Below, piece by piece: positions 17,862 through 27,586 of a DNA stretch of 64,000 nucleotides. The DNA comes from Bacteroidia bacterium (GTDB lineage Bacteria; Bacteroidota; Bacteroidia; Bacteroidales; VadinHA17), in assembly GCA_026391555.1 (NCBI GenBank), contig JAPLEB010000059.1, positions 1-64,000 on the forward strand. Direction: 5' to 3'. The notes beneath the pieces were generated by a model. That model saw nothing but the letters and a program-made list of their open reading frames with translations. It made no database searches and was not told the origin of the DNA. The number at the start of each line of letters is the position of its first letter. Position 1 is the stretch's first letter. Both the position numbers and the translations under genes were made by a program.

Positions 17862-18293
17862 ATGGATGATATATCATATTTTGAGAGCAGGTCAGGCAAG
17901 TTAACCTGCAATGCTGAAGAATTGTTTAATTTTGTGACTGATATCAGAAATTTTGAAAGGTTTATACCACAAGGGACCATCAATAACTGGCAGGCTGAAA
18001 AAGAATCGTGCAGCTTTAGCGTATCAATGCTTGGGACTGTGAGCTTAAGGCTTGCTGGAAAAGAGATGTATAAAAAAGTGGTTTTTAACGGAGACGCTCT
18101 GAAGAAGAATGACTTTTCCATTGTGTTGCAAATCTCTGATAACGGTAAAAATTCTGCAGAAGCAAAGGTTTCACTGAACGCAGCTCTTAATCCAATGCTG
18201 AAGATGATGGCAGCAAAACATTTAGATCAGTTTCTGGAAAGACTTATTAATGAATTGGAAAGATTCAGAAACTGGGAAGGTATTAAAGAATAA
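17862..18293 (+). CDS. SRPBCC/START-like domain protein
   Basis: A 143-residue single-domain protein. It opens with a strand (YFESRSGKLTCNAEELFNFV) and a helix TDIRNFERFIP, then a run of beta strands and a long C-terminal helix (HLDQFLERLINELERF). This is the helix-grip fold used to bind lipids or hydrophobic ligands. It lies 9 bp after pyrE on the same strand and overlaps the convergent birA gene by 11 bp at the 3' ends. Members of this fold in Bacteroidota are mostly uncharacterised, and no ligand can be proposed. Confidence 0.75.
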   Translation: MDDISYFESRSGKLTCNAEELFNFVTDIRNFERFIPQGTINNWQAEKESCSFSVSMLGTVSLRLAGKEMYKKVVFNGDALKKNDFSIVLQISDNGKNSAEAKVSLNAALNPMLKMMAAKHLDQFLERLINELERFRNWEGIKE

Positions 18294-19023
18294 AATCGAC
18301 CTCTTTAAAATAATACTCACTTATTTTACCGGCCCGTCTTTCAATCTGTAATTTTCCCTTATCATTTACAGATAATATACGTCCGGCGTAAATGCCATTC
18401 ATATCTCTGAAATTATACCATTCATTCAAACGATAAAGTTGCGAAACATATTCATGTTTTATTTGGGCAAAATTTTCTGATATCAGTTGTTTATATCTTT
18501 TATCCAGATCAGAAGCCAATTGATTAAGACAGGTAGTGAGATCATAGCTCCTTCCTGTTATCAGACTAAGAGAAACCGGATTGGTGGCATCACTTAAAAA
18601 CTTATCCTGATTAATATTAAGACCAATGCCTGCAATTGTATTTTCAATCTGATTGCCCATAATGGAGTTCTCAATTAAAATACCTGCTATTTTGTCATTG
18701 TTTACATAAATGTCATTCGGCCATTTTATTGTACAAACAGGAATGTATCTTTTTAAAAAATCACAAATCCCAAGCGAAACTGTCATTGAAATAAGAAACT
18801 GATCGGCAGGATTGATCATTGAAGGGAATAGTACAATACTGATCAGTAAGTTCTTACCATCTTCGCTTTCCCATCTGTTACCCGTCTGCCCCCTGCCTGC
18901 CGATTGATAATTGGTATAGACGATAGCCCCCTCAGTAAGGTCATTGTTTTTCAAAAGATCAGCAGCATGAGTATTTGTCGATGGCAGATTTTCAAGAAAA
19001 AATAAATTTGACCCTATTATCAT
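18283..19023 (-). CDS. birA: Biotin--[acetyl-CoA-carboxylase] ligase
   Basis: A 246-residue biotin protein ligase that attaches biotin to BCCP. Catalytic landmarks are STNTHAADLL, the biotinyl-AMP loop YQSAGRGQTGNRW, and the KWPNDIYVNNDKIAGILIEN block with the catalytic Lys. There is no N-terminal helix-turn-helix, so this is the monofunctional form without repressor activity. It is divergent from rsfS and convergent with the SRPBCC gene (11-bp overlap). Co-location with rsfS-ftsH-cdsA is a familiar Bacteroidota arrangement. Confidence 0.95.
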   Translation of the reverse strand: MIIGSNLFFLENLPSTNTHAADLLKNNDLTEGAIVYTNYQSAGRGQTGNRWESEDGKNLLISIVLFPSMINPADQFLISMTVSLGICDFLKRYIPVCTIKWPNDIYVNNDKIAGILIENSIMGNQIENTIAGIGLNINQDKFLSDATNPVSLSLITGRSYDLTTCLNQLASDLDKRYKQLISENFAQIKHEYVSQLYRLNEWYNFRDMNGIYAGRILSVNDKGKLQIERRAGKISEYYFKEVDFIL

Positions 19024-19142
19024 GATTAGTAGAAAGTTAATTAATAAAAAATCATTTTATCCCTGTGTTCCTTATATGCAGGTTATATTGGCATTGAAAT
19101 TGCAAAAGATGGTTACAGTTACAAAAATACAGATAAAAATGG

Positions 19143-19150
19143 TACTTTTG
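19143..19150 (+). promoter_or_regulatory. Bacteroidota-type -7 element before rsfS
   Basis: TACTTTTG fits TAnnTTTG, 24 bp ahead of the ATG at 19175, in the divergent birA-rsfS gap. It could drive rsfS-ftsH-cdsA-psd. Confidence 0.4.
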
Positions 19151-19174
19151 TGACTTGATATAATCTGATAAATA

Positions 19175-19552
19175 TTGATGAAGAAAAAATCCGACGGAAC
19201 GGAAGTCCTTTTAGGTAGCGTTATAAAAGGGATTTTTGAAAAGAAAGGACAGAATATTCTGAAAATTGATTTAAGGAAACTTGAAAACAGAATTACCGAT
19301 TATTTTGTTATTTGTCATGCCTCTTCCGGAACTCAGGTCAGTGCAATTTGCGATTCAGTAGATGACATTGTGCGAAAAGAGGCAGGAGAAAAACCATTGC
19401 ATATTGAAGGGCTCGACAATTGTTTTTGGGTGCTTCTGGATTATGGTAACGTAATCGTTCATGTTTTTCTCGAGGAGTACAGGAATTTTTATAGTCTGGA
19501 GTCGCTCTGGGCTGATGCGTCAATTGAAGCCATGGAAGATAAAATGCAGTAA
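19175..19552 (+). CDS. rsfS: Ribosome silencing factor RsfS
   Basis: A 125-residue protein of the Iojap/RsfS family that binds L14 on the large subunit and blocks subunit joining in nutrient-poor conditions. Conserved features are the ITDYFVICHASSGTQVSAI block and the HIEGLDNCFWVLLDYGNVIV HVF strand pair, with a C-terminal FYSLESLWADA. The length is normal. It is followed by ftsH after 11 bp on the same strand, so it starts the rsfS-ftsH-cdsA-psd run. Confidence 0.96.
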   Translation: MMKKKSDGTEVLLGSVIKGIFEKKGQNILKIDLRKLENRITDYFVICHASSGTQVSAICDSVDDIVRKEAGEKPLHIEGLDNCFWVLLDYGNVIVHVFLEEYRNFYSLESLWADASIEAMEDKMQ

Positions 19553-19563
19553 GTTAAATATTT

Positions 19564-21576
19564 ATGACAGAAAATACTAATAATAATCAGGAACCTGAAA
19601 AACTCCCCGATAGAAATTCTAAACCACGTTTTAATACCAACTGGATTTTTGCAATCCTTGCCGGATCTCTTATTCTTTTTTCATTATTCAGCGGTGGAAA
19701 AACAGTAGAGAAAGCCACAACGAGCCAGATAAAGGTGATGATCGCTAACCGCGACATTGAAAAAGTAAGTGTGGTTAATAAAGATTATGCTGAGATATAC
19801 CTGAAAAAGGTGGCGCTTGAATCAGGAAGATATGCAAAACAGACAAAACCCGGAATTGGTTTCGGGATGTCATTACCAAAAGCAAACTTTACATACAATA
19901 TAGGTGATATAAGCAGTTTTGAACCTTTCATCTTAGAGGCTCAAAAGAGTGAAGGATACACCGAGAAGGAGCTTATTTATCCTGATTATATAACACGTAA
20001 AAATTATATTGGTGACGCACTCTCATGGCTGCTATTTCCTGCATTATTAGTTATTCTTTGGCTGTTTCTTATGAAGCGGATGTCGGGCGGGGGAGCAGGA
20101 GGAGCAGGTATATTCAGTGTAGGTAAATCACGGGCACAGATTTTTGATAAGGATACGAATGTTAAATTAAACTTCAATGATGTTGCCGGTCTCGAAGAGG
20201 CCAAGACAGAGGTTATGGAAATCGTTGATTTTCTTAAGAATCCGAAAAAGTATACTCAGCTTGGAGGTAAAATTCCAAAAGGCGCTCTGTTGATAGGCCC
20301 TCCCGGAACGGGCAAAACAATGCTTGCCAAAGCTGTTGCCGGTGAAGCAAACGTACCTTTCTTTTCCATTTCCGGATCCGATTTTGTAGAAATGTTTGTC
20401 GGTGTCGGAGCTTCAAGAGTAAGGGACCTTTTCAAACAGGCAAAAGAAAAAGCTCCCTGTATTGTCTTTATTGATGAGATAGATGCAGTTGGTCGTGCAA
20501 GAGGGCGTAATGCAAATTTTGGGTCAAACGATGAGCGGGAAAACACACTTAACCAGCTCCTTACTGAGATGGACGGTTTTGGAACGAATATGGGTGTGAT
20601 TATTCTTGCAGCCACTAACAGGGCTGATATACTTGACAGGGCTCTGATGAGGGCAGGCCGTTTTGACAGGCAGATTCATGTTGAACTTCCTGATATTATC
20701 GAAAGGGAAGCTATATTTAAAGTTCACCTTCGTCCGATTAAGATTGAAAAGGATTTTGATATAGGATTCATGGCAAAACAGACCCCAGGCTTTTCAGGCG
20801 CTGATATTGCTAATGTTTGTAACGAATCGGCCCTGATCGCGGCAAGGAAAAACAAAATTGTTGTTGAAAAGCAGGATTTTCTCGATGCTATCGACCGTAT
20901 TGTTGGTGGTCTGGAAAGGAAAACCAAGATCATTTCACCTGTAGAGAAAAAGACAATTGCGTATCACGAAGCCGGTCATGCTACTGTAAGCTGGCACCTT
21001 GAACATGCAAGCCCACTGCTAAAAGTAACCATTATCCCGCGCGGAAGGGCACTCGGAGCTGCCTGGTATCTTCCTGAAGAAAGACAGCTTACCACACGCG
21101 AACAGATACTCGATGAACTGGCATATGCCCTTGGGGGCAGAGCTTCTGAAGAACTTATCTTCGGGAAAATTTCAACAGGCGCCCTGAATGACCTTGAGAA
21201 AATTACCAAACAGGCTTACGCAATGGTTTCGTTTTTTGGAATGAGCGAAAAAGTCGGGAACATAAGTTTTTATGATTCATCGGGGCAATCTGATTTCGGA
21301 TTTACAAAACCATATAGTGAGAAGACAGCAGAGCTTATCGACCAGGAGGTTAACCTGATAATTGCAGAGTCGTATGTGAGAGCAAAGGAAGTTCTCAAAA
21401 ACAATATGAAAGGACTTGCAGAACTTGCTGAGCTTCTTCTTGAAAAAGAGGTAATATTCAGCGAAGATCTTGAAAGGATTTTTGGTAAGAGAAAAGCTGA
21501 AGTGTTGAAGGAAGAAAGAGAAGCTGAAGCCAAAACTAAGCTTAAGGTTATGAAAAAGTCAAAAACACAAGCGTAA
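19564..21576 (+). CDS. ftsH: ATP-dependent membrane zinc protease FtsH
   Basis: A 670-residue protein. Two N-terminal membrane segments (about 27-42 and 153-171) bracket a periplasmic domain. The AAA+ module has Walker A GPPGTGKT (about 246-253), Walker [11 protein letters not shown] and the second-region-of-homology [20 protein letters not shown]. The peptidase has the zinc motif HEAGH near residue 466. A lysine- and glutamate-rich C-terminal tail follows. It degrades membrane proteins and some cytoplasmic regulators. It lies between rsfS and cdsA, with gaps of 11 and 12 bp, as one transcription unit. Confidence 0.98.
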   Translation: MTENTNNNQEPEKLPDRNSKPRFNTNWIFAILAGSLILFSLFSGGKTVEKATTSQIKVMIANRDIEKVSVVNKDYAEIYLKKVALESGRYAKQTKPGIGFGMSLPKANFTYNIGDISSFEPFILEAQKSEGYTEKELIYPDYITRKNYIGDALSWLLFPALLVILWLFLMKRMSGGGAGGAGIFSVGKSRAQIFDKDTNVKLNFNDVAGLEEAKTEVMEIVDFLKNPKKYTQLGGKIPKGALLIGPPGTGKTMLAKAVAGEANVPFFSISGSDFVEMFVGVGASRVRDLFKQAKEKAPCIVFIDEIDAVGRARGRNANFGSNDERENTLNQLLTEMDGFGTNMGVIILAATNRADILDRALMRAGRFDRQIHVELPDIIEREAIFKVHLRPIKIEKDFDIGFMAKQTPGFSGADIANVCNESALIAARKNKIVVEKQDFLDAIDRIVGGLERKTKIISPVEKKTIAYHEAGHATVSWHLEHASPLLKVTIIPRGRALGAAWYLPEERQLTTREQILDELAYALGGRASEELIFGKISTGALNDLEKITKQAYAMVSFFGMSEKVGNISFYDSSGQSDFGFTKPYSEKTAELIDQEVNLIIAESYVRAKEVLKNNMKGLAELAELLLEKEVIFSEDLERIFGKRKAEVLKEEREAEAKTKLKVMKKSKTQA

Positions 21577-21588
21577 TATACTGAAATT

Positions 21589-22431
21589 TTGAACAATTTT
21601 TTCAGACGAACTTTAACCGGAGCATGGATAGTGATATTCGTAATGGGAGGATTCTGGCTCCATCCAGTCTCCTTTTTTATGACCGGACTGGTAATGCTCG
21701 TAGGCACACAGTATGAGTATTATCTTATGATCAGGAACACCGGTGTTAGGCCACAACTTGTACCGGGCATTATTACAGGAATTACTGCATATATTATATC
21801 GACCCTGGTTGCTTCCGGAGTGATCCCAAAGAACTCCTTCCTTGTTCTGATACCAATGATGTTAATAATAATGGTCGTAGAGCTCTACAGTAAACAGGAG
21901 AAACCATTTGATTCGCTGGCGCATACCTTTTTTTCGGTGCTTTATACTGCAATCCCGTTTTCGATGATGCCATTTTCTGCATTCTCCAGAACAGGGCTCA
22001 GTTCATTACTTCCTCATGGCAACATCTCTTTTTCGCCCGGGATAATTATCGGGTTCTTTATTCTTATATGGGCAAATGATACCGGAGCGTACCTGACTGG
22101 TGTATCTTTCGGCCGTCACAGGCTGATGGAACGTATCTCACCTAAGAAAACATGGGAAGGTTTTTTTGGAGGTGTCATAATAGCTGCCCTTGTTGCCTGG
22201 TTGCTTTCTGGTTGGCTGGGTGTCGTTGATAAAACACAGTGGATAATTATTGCTGTAATTGTTTCGGTAGCAGGCACTTATGGCGACCTCGTCGAATCAA
22301 TGCTGAAAAGAAGCATTGGCGTTAAGGATTCCGGAACAATCATGCCTGGTCACGGTGGATTTCTCGATCGCTTCGACAGTGCAATAATATCTTTCCCACT
22401 TGTGTATCTTTTTATTTCACTTTTTGGTTGA
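21589..22431 (+). CDS. cdsA: Phosphatidate cytidylyltransferase (TTG start)
   Basis: A 280-residue polytopic membrane enzyme that makes CDP-diacylglycerol from phosphatidate and CTP. The signature near the C-terminus is present: a kinase-like SPKKTWEGFFGG loop, DLVESMLKR, and SGTIMPGHGGFLDRFDS. The best start is TTG at 21589 (NNFFRRTLTGAWIV), since there is no ATG before the first membrane segment. It follows ftsH by 12 bp. With psd directly downstream and pssA at 29 kb, all three enzymes from phosphatidate to phosphatidylethanolamine are in this window. Confidence 0.95.
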   Translation: MNNFFRRTLTGAWIVIFVMGGFWLHPVSFFMTGLVMLVGTQYEYYLMIRNTGVRPQLVPGIITGITAYIISTLVASGVIPKNSFLVLIPMMLIIMVVELYSKQEKPFDSLAHTFFSVLYTAIPFSMMPFSAFSRTGLSSLLPHGNISFSPGIIIGFFILIWANDTGAYLTGVSFGRHRLMERISPKKTWEGFFGGVIIAALVAWLLSGWLGVVDKTQWIIIAVIVSVAGTYGDLVESMLKRSIGVKDSGTIMPGHGGFLDRFDSAIISFPLVYLFISLFG

Positions 22432-22470
22432 TTAACAGGACTTGATTAATTTTATGCAAATTTTATAGAA

Positions 22471-23127
22471 ATGAGTATCCATAAAGAAGGATATAAGATA
22501 TTAGTTTTCGGGTTTCTGATCCTGCTTCTTGTCAATATCCTCATCATAATTTTCTGGGCTGATCAAACTTTTCTTAAATGGATTTTTATGATCTGCTCAT
22601 TCATGCTTTATGTTTTTTTACTCTTTTTCTTCAGATGGCCCAAACGGACCCTTGAACCGGTTCGCGGACTGGTTTATGCACCTGCAGATGGTAAAGTAGT
22701 GGTAATTGAAGAAACCGTAGAGAATGAATATTTTAAAGACATTCGGTTACAGGTTTCAATTTTCATGTCACCTTTTAATGTGCACAGTAACAGGTATCCT
22801 GTTTCAGGGCATATCAAATATGTCAGGTACCATCCCGGGCACAATATGGTAGCATGGCATCCCAAATCTTCAGAACTAAATGAGAGGAGTACAATTGTTA
22901 TTGAAACAAAAGAAGGAACGGAGATACTTATTAGGCAGATAGCCGGAGCAGTTGCGCGGAGGATTGTAACTTATGCGAAAGAGGATCAGGATGTTTTGCA
23001 GGGAGAAGAATTGGGGTTCATTAAATTTGGGTCGAGAGTTGATGTTTTTTTACCGGTTGGCACTGAAGTTGAGATTCCAATCCTTCAGCAGGTGAAGGCA
23101 AATAAAACTATCATAGCCAAAATCTGA
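22471..23127 (+). CDS. psd: Phosphatidylserine decarboxylase proenzyme (short PSD-A form)
   Basis: A 218-residue proenzyme with two N-terminal membrane segments. PADGKVVVIEE and the histidine-rich SPFNVHSNRYPVSG and YHPGHNMVAWHPKS blocks are typical of the archaeal/short type. Self-cleavage is expected between Gly187 and Ser188 in FGSRVD, generating the pyruvoyl group on the small subunit. It converts phosphatidylserine to phosphatidylethanolamine on the inner membrane. It follows cdsA by 39 bp, so lipid synthesis and FtsH proteolysis may share a message. Confidence 0.95.
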   Translation: MSIHKEGYKILVFGFLILLLVNILIIIFWADQTFLKWIFMICSFMLYVFLLFFFRWPKRTLEPVRGLVYAPADGKVVVIEETVENEYFKDIRLQVSIFMSPFNVHSNRYPVSGHIKYVRYHPGHNMVAWHPKSSELNERSTIVIETKEGTEILIRQIAGAVARRIVTYAKEDQDVLQGEELGFIKFGSRVDVFLPVGTEVEIPILQQVKANKTIIAKI

Positions 23128-23140
23128 TCATAGAGATATT

Positions 23141-24367
23141 ATGAGCCGGATAGATAACAAAATAATTGATGTTACCACGGATGTTAAATGGATTGGTGTG
23201 CTTGATTATGATATCCGGACATTCGATATTGTGATGCACACTGAACATGGAACAACTTATAACTCATATTTTATTAAGGCAGAGAAAAAAACAATAATTG
23301 AGGTTGCTAAAGAAAAGTTCAGTGAAGCTTACCTTAGTAAACTTAAGAAGGTCACCAATCCTGCAGATATTCAGTATATAATTCTTGATCATACTGAGCC
23401 CGACCATTCAGGAAGTTTAAGACTACTTCTGGAGTTGGCGCCTTCAGCTATAGTTGTTGGTAGTGGAAATGCGATCAGGTACCTTGAAGATATTGTTAAT
23501 GTGCCCTTTAAATCGCTGATAGTAAAAGATGGTGACACACTCGACCTCGGTAATAAAACCCTCAGATTCATTTCTGCGCCGAACCTGCATTGGCCTGATT
23601 CAATCTATACTCTGCTGGTTGAGGACAAGGTTTTGTTCACATGCGATTCTTTTGGAGCACATTACTGTTCTTCCGAAATGTACAGCGACTTCAACGAAAA
23701 CTATTCTGAAACATTTAAATTCTACTTTGATGTTATCCTGAAACCCTTTAGCAGGTTTATGCTAAAAGCAATTGATAAGATCAAACCTCTTGATATTGAT
23801 TTTATCTGTCCGGGTCATGGGCCAATTCACCGTGAGAACCTCAGAAAAGCCATAGATTTTTCGGAAAAGTATGCCAGGCAGTATCTGCAACTTACTACGG
23901 AGAAAGATCAAAAAAACATACTTATTGTTTATGTATCAGCCTATGGTTATACAAAAACAGCAGCAGAATATATTGCTGAAGGGATACTTGAGACGGATGG
24001 CATTAAAGTAGATATTACCGACATTGAACATATTGCTTTAGATGAGTTAGAGTCAAAAATAGTACTGGCCGATGGCTTACTTGTCGGCTCTCCGACTATT
24101 AATCAGAATACGTTACTTCCTGTCTATAAGTTATTTGCTATTATTAATCCAATAAGAGACAAAGGTAAATCAGGTGGCGCTTTTGGATCGTTCGGGTGGA
24201 GCGGTGAGTCACCAAAGATCATTTTGGAGAACCTTCGTCTTCTTAAATTGAAGATATTTGAAGAGACTGCAGCCTTTAAATTTGCACCGGGTGGATCAAA
24301 AGAGGAATCCTTAAAAGATTTCGGAAGAAAATTTGCCCGCAAATTTTTGGAAGAATGTGGCAGTTAA
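23141..24367 (+). CDS. A-type flavoprotein (flavodiiron, FprA family)
   Basis: A 408-residue protein. The N-terminal metallo-beta-lactamase-like domain carries the diiron ligands in HTEPDHSGS (H-x-E-x-D-H), in FTCDSFGAHY and in ICPGHGPIHR. The C-terminal flavodoxin domain (about 262-405) starts ILIVYVSAYGYTKTAAEYI, with the FMN loop GSPTINQNT. These enzymes reduce O2 to water or NO to N2O in the cytoplasm of anaerobes, usually with rubredoxin as donor. It is 13 bp after psd. Together with the cytochrome bd genes nearby it fits an oxygen-defence role. Confidence 0.94.
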   Translation: MSRIDNKIIDVTTDVKWIGVLDYDIRTFDIVMHTEHGTTYNSYFIKAEKKTIIEVAKEKFSEAYLSKLKKVTNPADIQYIILDHTEPDHSGSLRLLLELAPSAIVVGSGNAIRYLEDIVNVPFKSLIVKDGDTLDLGNKTLRFISAPNLHWPDSIYTLLVEDKVLFTCDSFGAHYCSSEMYSDFNENYSETFKFYFDVILKPFSRFMLKAIDKIKPLDIDFICPGHGPIHRENLRKAIDFSEKYARQYLQLTTEKDQKNILIVYVSAYGYTKTAAEYIAEGILETDGIKVDITDIEHIALDELESKIVLADGLLVGSPTINQNTLLPVYKLFAIINPIRDKGKSGGAFGSFGWSGESPKIILENLRLLKLKIFEETAAFKFAPGGSKEESLKDFGRKFARKFLEECGS

Positions 24368-24490
24368 AGAATTAATTAACTATTAAACTCATCAAAATAA
24401 CAAATAATCGTTAGCGCGGATTTGAAATCCTCGCCAGCATTTGGGAGAGAGGAGGAAAACAAGGGGGTGAGTTCTGTTCCCTGGTACATA

Positions 24491-24525
24491 TTTTTGTGGA
24501 ATTCCAAAAATTTGAATTAGGTTTG
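24491..24525 (+). promoter_or_regulatory. Bacteroidota-type promoter before the AI-2E family gene
   Basis: A -33 TTTTTG (24491-24496) and a -7 TAGGTTTG (24518-24525) are separated by 21 bp, close to the expected spacing. The gene starts 9 bp later at 24535, or at 24547. This is the most complete promoter I could see in the window. Confidence 0.5.
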
Positions 24526-24534
24526 TAGAAAGAA

Positions 24535-25725
24535 ATGCCTTTTATAATGAAAGCAACGTTACGAAACATTCTTATCTTCTTTGGAATTTTGCTGCTTCTG
24601 GCTTGTGCCTGGTATTTCCGGAATATAGTCGTGTACATATTGGTTTCGGGTGTTCTATCTATTATGGGTCGACCACTTGTGGATCTGTTTTGCAGAATCC
24701 GCATAAAGAGATGGTTTTTCCCCCGATCACTCAGTGCACTGATCACCCTGTCAATAATCTGGGGAATGATCATACTGTTTTTTGTTATTTTCGTTCCTCT
24801 TGTTACCACACAGATAAACTATTTCTCGACCATCGACAGTGAGAAAATTGTTCAGATTGTTGAAGGTCCTATTAATAAGGTTGAGAATCTGTTCCGGGCT
24901 TTTAACAAGGAGATTACAACCGAACTATCTATTCAGGATTATATTGTCGGGAAGGTTTCAGGAGTGCTCAATATTAACATGATACAGAATTTTCTGGGTT
25001 CACTTATAGGTATTCTTGGCAATGTTCTGGTTGCGGTATTCTCAATTACATTTATCACATTTTTCTTTCTTAAGGACCAGCATTTGTTCTTCGAATCAAT
25101 ATTAATGTGGGCACCTGATAAATATGTTGGCAATGTAACCCGTGCTTTATATTCGATAAAAAAACTTCTTACAAGATACTTCATTGGGATTGTGATACAA
25201 AGCACCTGTATAATGGTTCTTGTTACTATCGGGATGACTATCGCAGGTATCGATTTTCAGCAGGCCCTGGTTATGGGGCTTATCCTCGGAATTTTAAATG
25301 TTATCCCATACGTCGGTCCGTGGCTTGGCTTGCTTATTGCACTTATTATGGGTGTTGCTTCACACATTAATCAGGATTTTACCACTGTCGTTGTCCCTCT
25401 CGTTACATATATGATAATAGTTGAAGCAATTACACATTTAATTGATAATGTTGTATTTCAGCCTGTCATTTTCTCAAATAGCGTTAAAGCTCATCCTCTG
25501 GAAATTTTCGTTGTTGTACTCGCAGCCGGATTTGCGGCAGGGATTCCGGGAATGATATTAGGGATCCCGGCTTATACAGTATTAAGGGTTTTTGCAAGGG
25601 AGTTCTTTTACAACTTTAAAGCAGTACAGAGGATCACTTCCAGCTTATCACCCGAAAACATGGATGACAAAATTCAAATTCCTGGCAGGGGAAAAGCGGA
25701 CCCGGCTAATGAGGCCGATTCTTAA
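24535..25725 (+). CDS. AI-2E family transporter (PerM/YdiK-like)
   Basis: A 396-residue membrane protein with about eight hydrophobic segments. The central amphipathic region (residues about 90-150) and the C-terminal motif ILNVIPYVGPWLGLLIALIM, with DNVVFQPVIFSNSVKAHPLE, are diagnostic of the AI-2 exporter superfamily. The family includes autoinducer exporters and Na+/H+ antiporters, so the substrate is open. A second Met at residue 5 (24547) gives MKATLRNILIFFGILLLL and could be the true start. It is followed by the DUF4492-cydAB cluster 60 bp downstream. Confidence 0.85.
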   Translation: MPFIMKATLRNILIFFGILLLLACAWYFRNIVVYILVSGVLSIMGRPLVDLFCRIRIKRWFFPRSLSALITLSIIWGMIILFFVIFVPLVTTQINYFSTIDSEKIVQIVEGPINKVENLFRAFNKEITTELSIQDYIVGKVSGVLNINMIQNFLGSLIGILGNVLVAVFSITFITFFFLKDQHLFFESILMWAPDKYVGNVTRALYSIKKLLTRYFIGIVIQSTCIMVLVTIGMTIAGIDFQQALVMGLILGILNVIPYVGPWLGLLIALIMGVASHINQDFTTVVVPLVTYMIIVEAITHLIDNVVFQPVIFSNSVKAHPLEIFVVVLAAGFAAGIPGMILGIPAYTVLRVFAREFFYNFKAVQRITSSLSPENMDDKIQIPGRGKADPANEADS

Positions 25726-25785
25726 CCTTTATTTTGCTTCAGCAAATTAAATAGCTCGTATAATCTTTTATAATATACTGAATAA

Positions 25786-26025
25786 ATGAAACAGGATTTT
25801 CAGGTTTTAAATAATCTGTTTCGTTTTTATTACGATGGCTTCAGGAATATGTCAGCCTGGGGAAGAAAGGTTTGGATAATAATCATTATAAAGCTTTTTA
25901 TTATGTTAGCCATCCTTAAGCTCTTCTTTTTCCCTGATTTTCTTCAGAAAAAATATGATAATGATAAACAGAGAAGTGAATACGTCCGGGATCAGTTAAT
26001 TAATTCATCTGTCACCCATGATTGA
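25786..26025 (+). CDS. DUF4492 small membrane protein upstream of cydA
   Basis: A 79-residue protein with one membrane segment (about 29-47, VWIIIIIKLFIMLAILKLFF) flanked by basic residues and a charged C-terminus. This is the DUF4492 family, repeatedly found just ahead of cydA in Bacteroidota and some Campylobacterota. Its end overlaps the cydA start by 8 bp, indicating coupled translation. A role as an accessory subunit or assembly factor of the bd oxidase, comparable to CydX, is inferred from context and topology only. Confidence 0.85.
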   Translation: MKQDFQVLNNLFRFYYDGFRNMSAWGRKVWIIIIIKLFIMLAILKLFFFPDFLQKKYDNDKQRSEYVRDQLINSSVTHD

Positions 26026-27574
26026 AAATGTTGATCTGACACTGGTGGACTGGTCAAGAGCTCAATTTGCTCTGACTGCTATTTACCACTGGCTTTTTGT
26101 ACCTCTTACGCTTGGATTATCTTTCATCCTTGCCATAATGGAGACTATCTATGTTAAGACCGGTAATGAGGAATGGAAACGTCTCACACGATTCTGGATG
26201 ACTCTTTTTGGAATAAACTTCGCGATTGGTGTTGCAACCGGGATCATACTTGAATTTGAGTTTGGTACTAACTGGTCTAATTACTCATGGTTTGTAGGTG
26301 ATATTTTCGGAGCCCCTCTGGCAATTGAAGGTATTCTAGCATTCTTCCTCGAATCAACTTTTGTGGCAGTAATGTTTTTCGGCTGGAATAAAGTGAGTAA
26401 AAAGTTTCATCTTACCTCAACCTGGCTTGTTGCTATCGGAGCCAACCTTTCAGCTCTATGGATACTTGTAGCCAATGCCTGGATGCAAAATCCTGTAGGA
26501 ATGATATTCAATCCGGAGACAGCAAGAAATGAGATGATAAACTTCTGGGCTGTTCTTTTTAATCCTGTTGCAGTCGAAAAATTTCTACATACAATCTCTT
26601 CCGGGTTCGTGCTTGCATCAATGTTTGTTATGGGGATAAGTTCATGGTTTATGATTAAAAAACGGGAAGAGTTCATGGCTAAAAAAAGTATCCTCATTGC
26701 CGGGATATTCGGTCTTGCATCCTCTCTCTTCCTTGCATTTACCGGAGACTCTTCAGCCAGAACCATTGCAAAGGTTCAACCTGTTAAATTTGCTGCATTT
26801 GAAGCTTTGTCGGCAGGGAAGCAGAACGCCCCCCTGGTGGCCTTCGGTGTGCTGAAAAGATCGGGCGAAAGAATCGGCAATAAAGAGCTTCCTGGCTTTG
26901 TTTTCAAAATAGAGATTCCCGATCTGTTGTCGGTAATGACATCAGGTAGCAAAGATGCGTATGTTCCCGGATTGATTGACCTTGTAAGCGGGAACAAGGA
27001 ATGGGGAATAATGTCTGTTGCAGAAAAAACGGAAAGGGGTAAGATTGCCCGGCAATCCTTAATGGATTATAAAAAGGCTAAAAATTGTAATGATAATGAG
27101 CAGGTTACAAGTTTATTGAAAAAATTCCAGGACAAAGACTTCAGAGATAATTATTTCAAATATTTTGGATATGCATTTATTAATTCACCAGAGGATGTAA
27201 TTCCTGATGTTTATAGTGCATTTTATTCTTTTCATTTAATGGTTATCCTTGGTTTCCTTTTCCTATTGATTTTCACTCTTGCTCTAATATTTTTTTATAA
27301 TGGAACAATCGGGTCACAAAGATGGTTTCTATGGGTTGTCCTTTTTTCTATTCCACTACCATATTTTGCCAGTGAGCTTGGATGGATTTTAACAGAGATG
27401 GGCCGTCAACCCTGGATAATTCAGGATCTGATGCCTGTCTCTATTGCTGTTTCCAATATAAGTGCATACTCAGTTCAGATCACATTCTGGTTATTTGCGT
27501 TTCTTTTCACTGCTCTCCTTATAGCAGAGATATCCATTATGCTGAAGCAAATTAAAACCGGCCCCAAACAATAA
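26018..27574 (+). CDS. cydA: Cytochrome bd ubiquinol oxidase subunit I
   Basis: A 518-residue, nine-helix quinol oxidase subunit. The heme ligand near the N-terminus is His24 in YHWLFVPLTLG. The second His lies in EKFLHTISSGFVLAS, and GRQPWIIQDLMPVS is the conserved block of the last third. The periplasmic Q-loop lies at about residues 240-370. CydAB reduces oxygen to water at high affinity and is typical of nanaerobic Bacteroidota. It is coupled to DUF4492 upstream (8-bp overlap) and followed by cydB after 12 bp. Confidence 0.97.
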   Translation: MIENVDLTLVDWSRAQFALTAIYHWLFVPLTLGLSFILAIMETIYVKTGNEEWKRLTRFWMTLFGINFAIGVATGIILEFEFGTNWSNYSWFVGDIFGAPLAIEGILAFFLESTFVAVMFFGWNKVSKKFHLTSTWLVAIGANLSALWILVANAWMQNPVGMIFNPETARNEMINFWAVLFNPVAVEKFLHTISSGFVLASMFVMGISSWFMIKKREEFMAKKSILIAGIFGLASSLFLAFTGDSSARTIAKVQPVKFAAFEALSAGKQNAPLVAFGVLKRSGERIGNKELPGFVFKIEIPDLLSVMTSGSKDAYVPGLIDLVSGNKEWGIMSVAEKTERGKIARQSLMDYKKAKNCNDNEQVTSLLKKFQDKDFRDNYFKYFGYAFINSPEDVIPDVYSAFYSFHLMVILGFLFLLIFTLALIFFYNGTIGSQRWFLWVVLFSIPLPYFASELGWILTEMGRQPWIIQDLMPVSIAVSNISAYSVQITFWLFAFLFTALLIAEISIMLKQIKTGPKQ

Positions 27575-27586
27575 GAGACTGAACCC

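Noticed and set aside
23529-23741. Short frame inside the flavodiiron gene
   Set aside because: It overlaps conserved diiron ligand codons of the true gene in another frame and has no signature.
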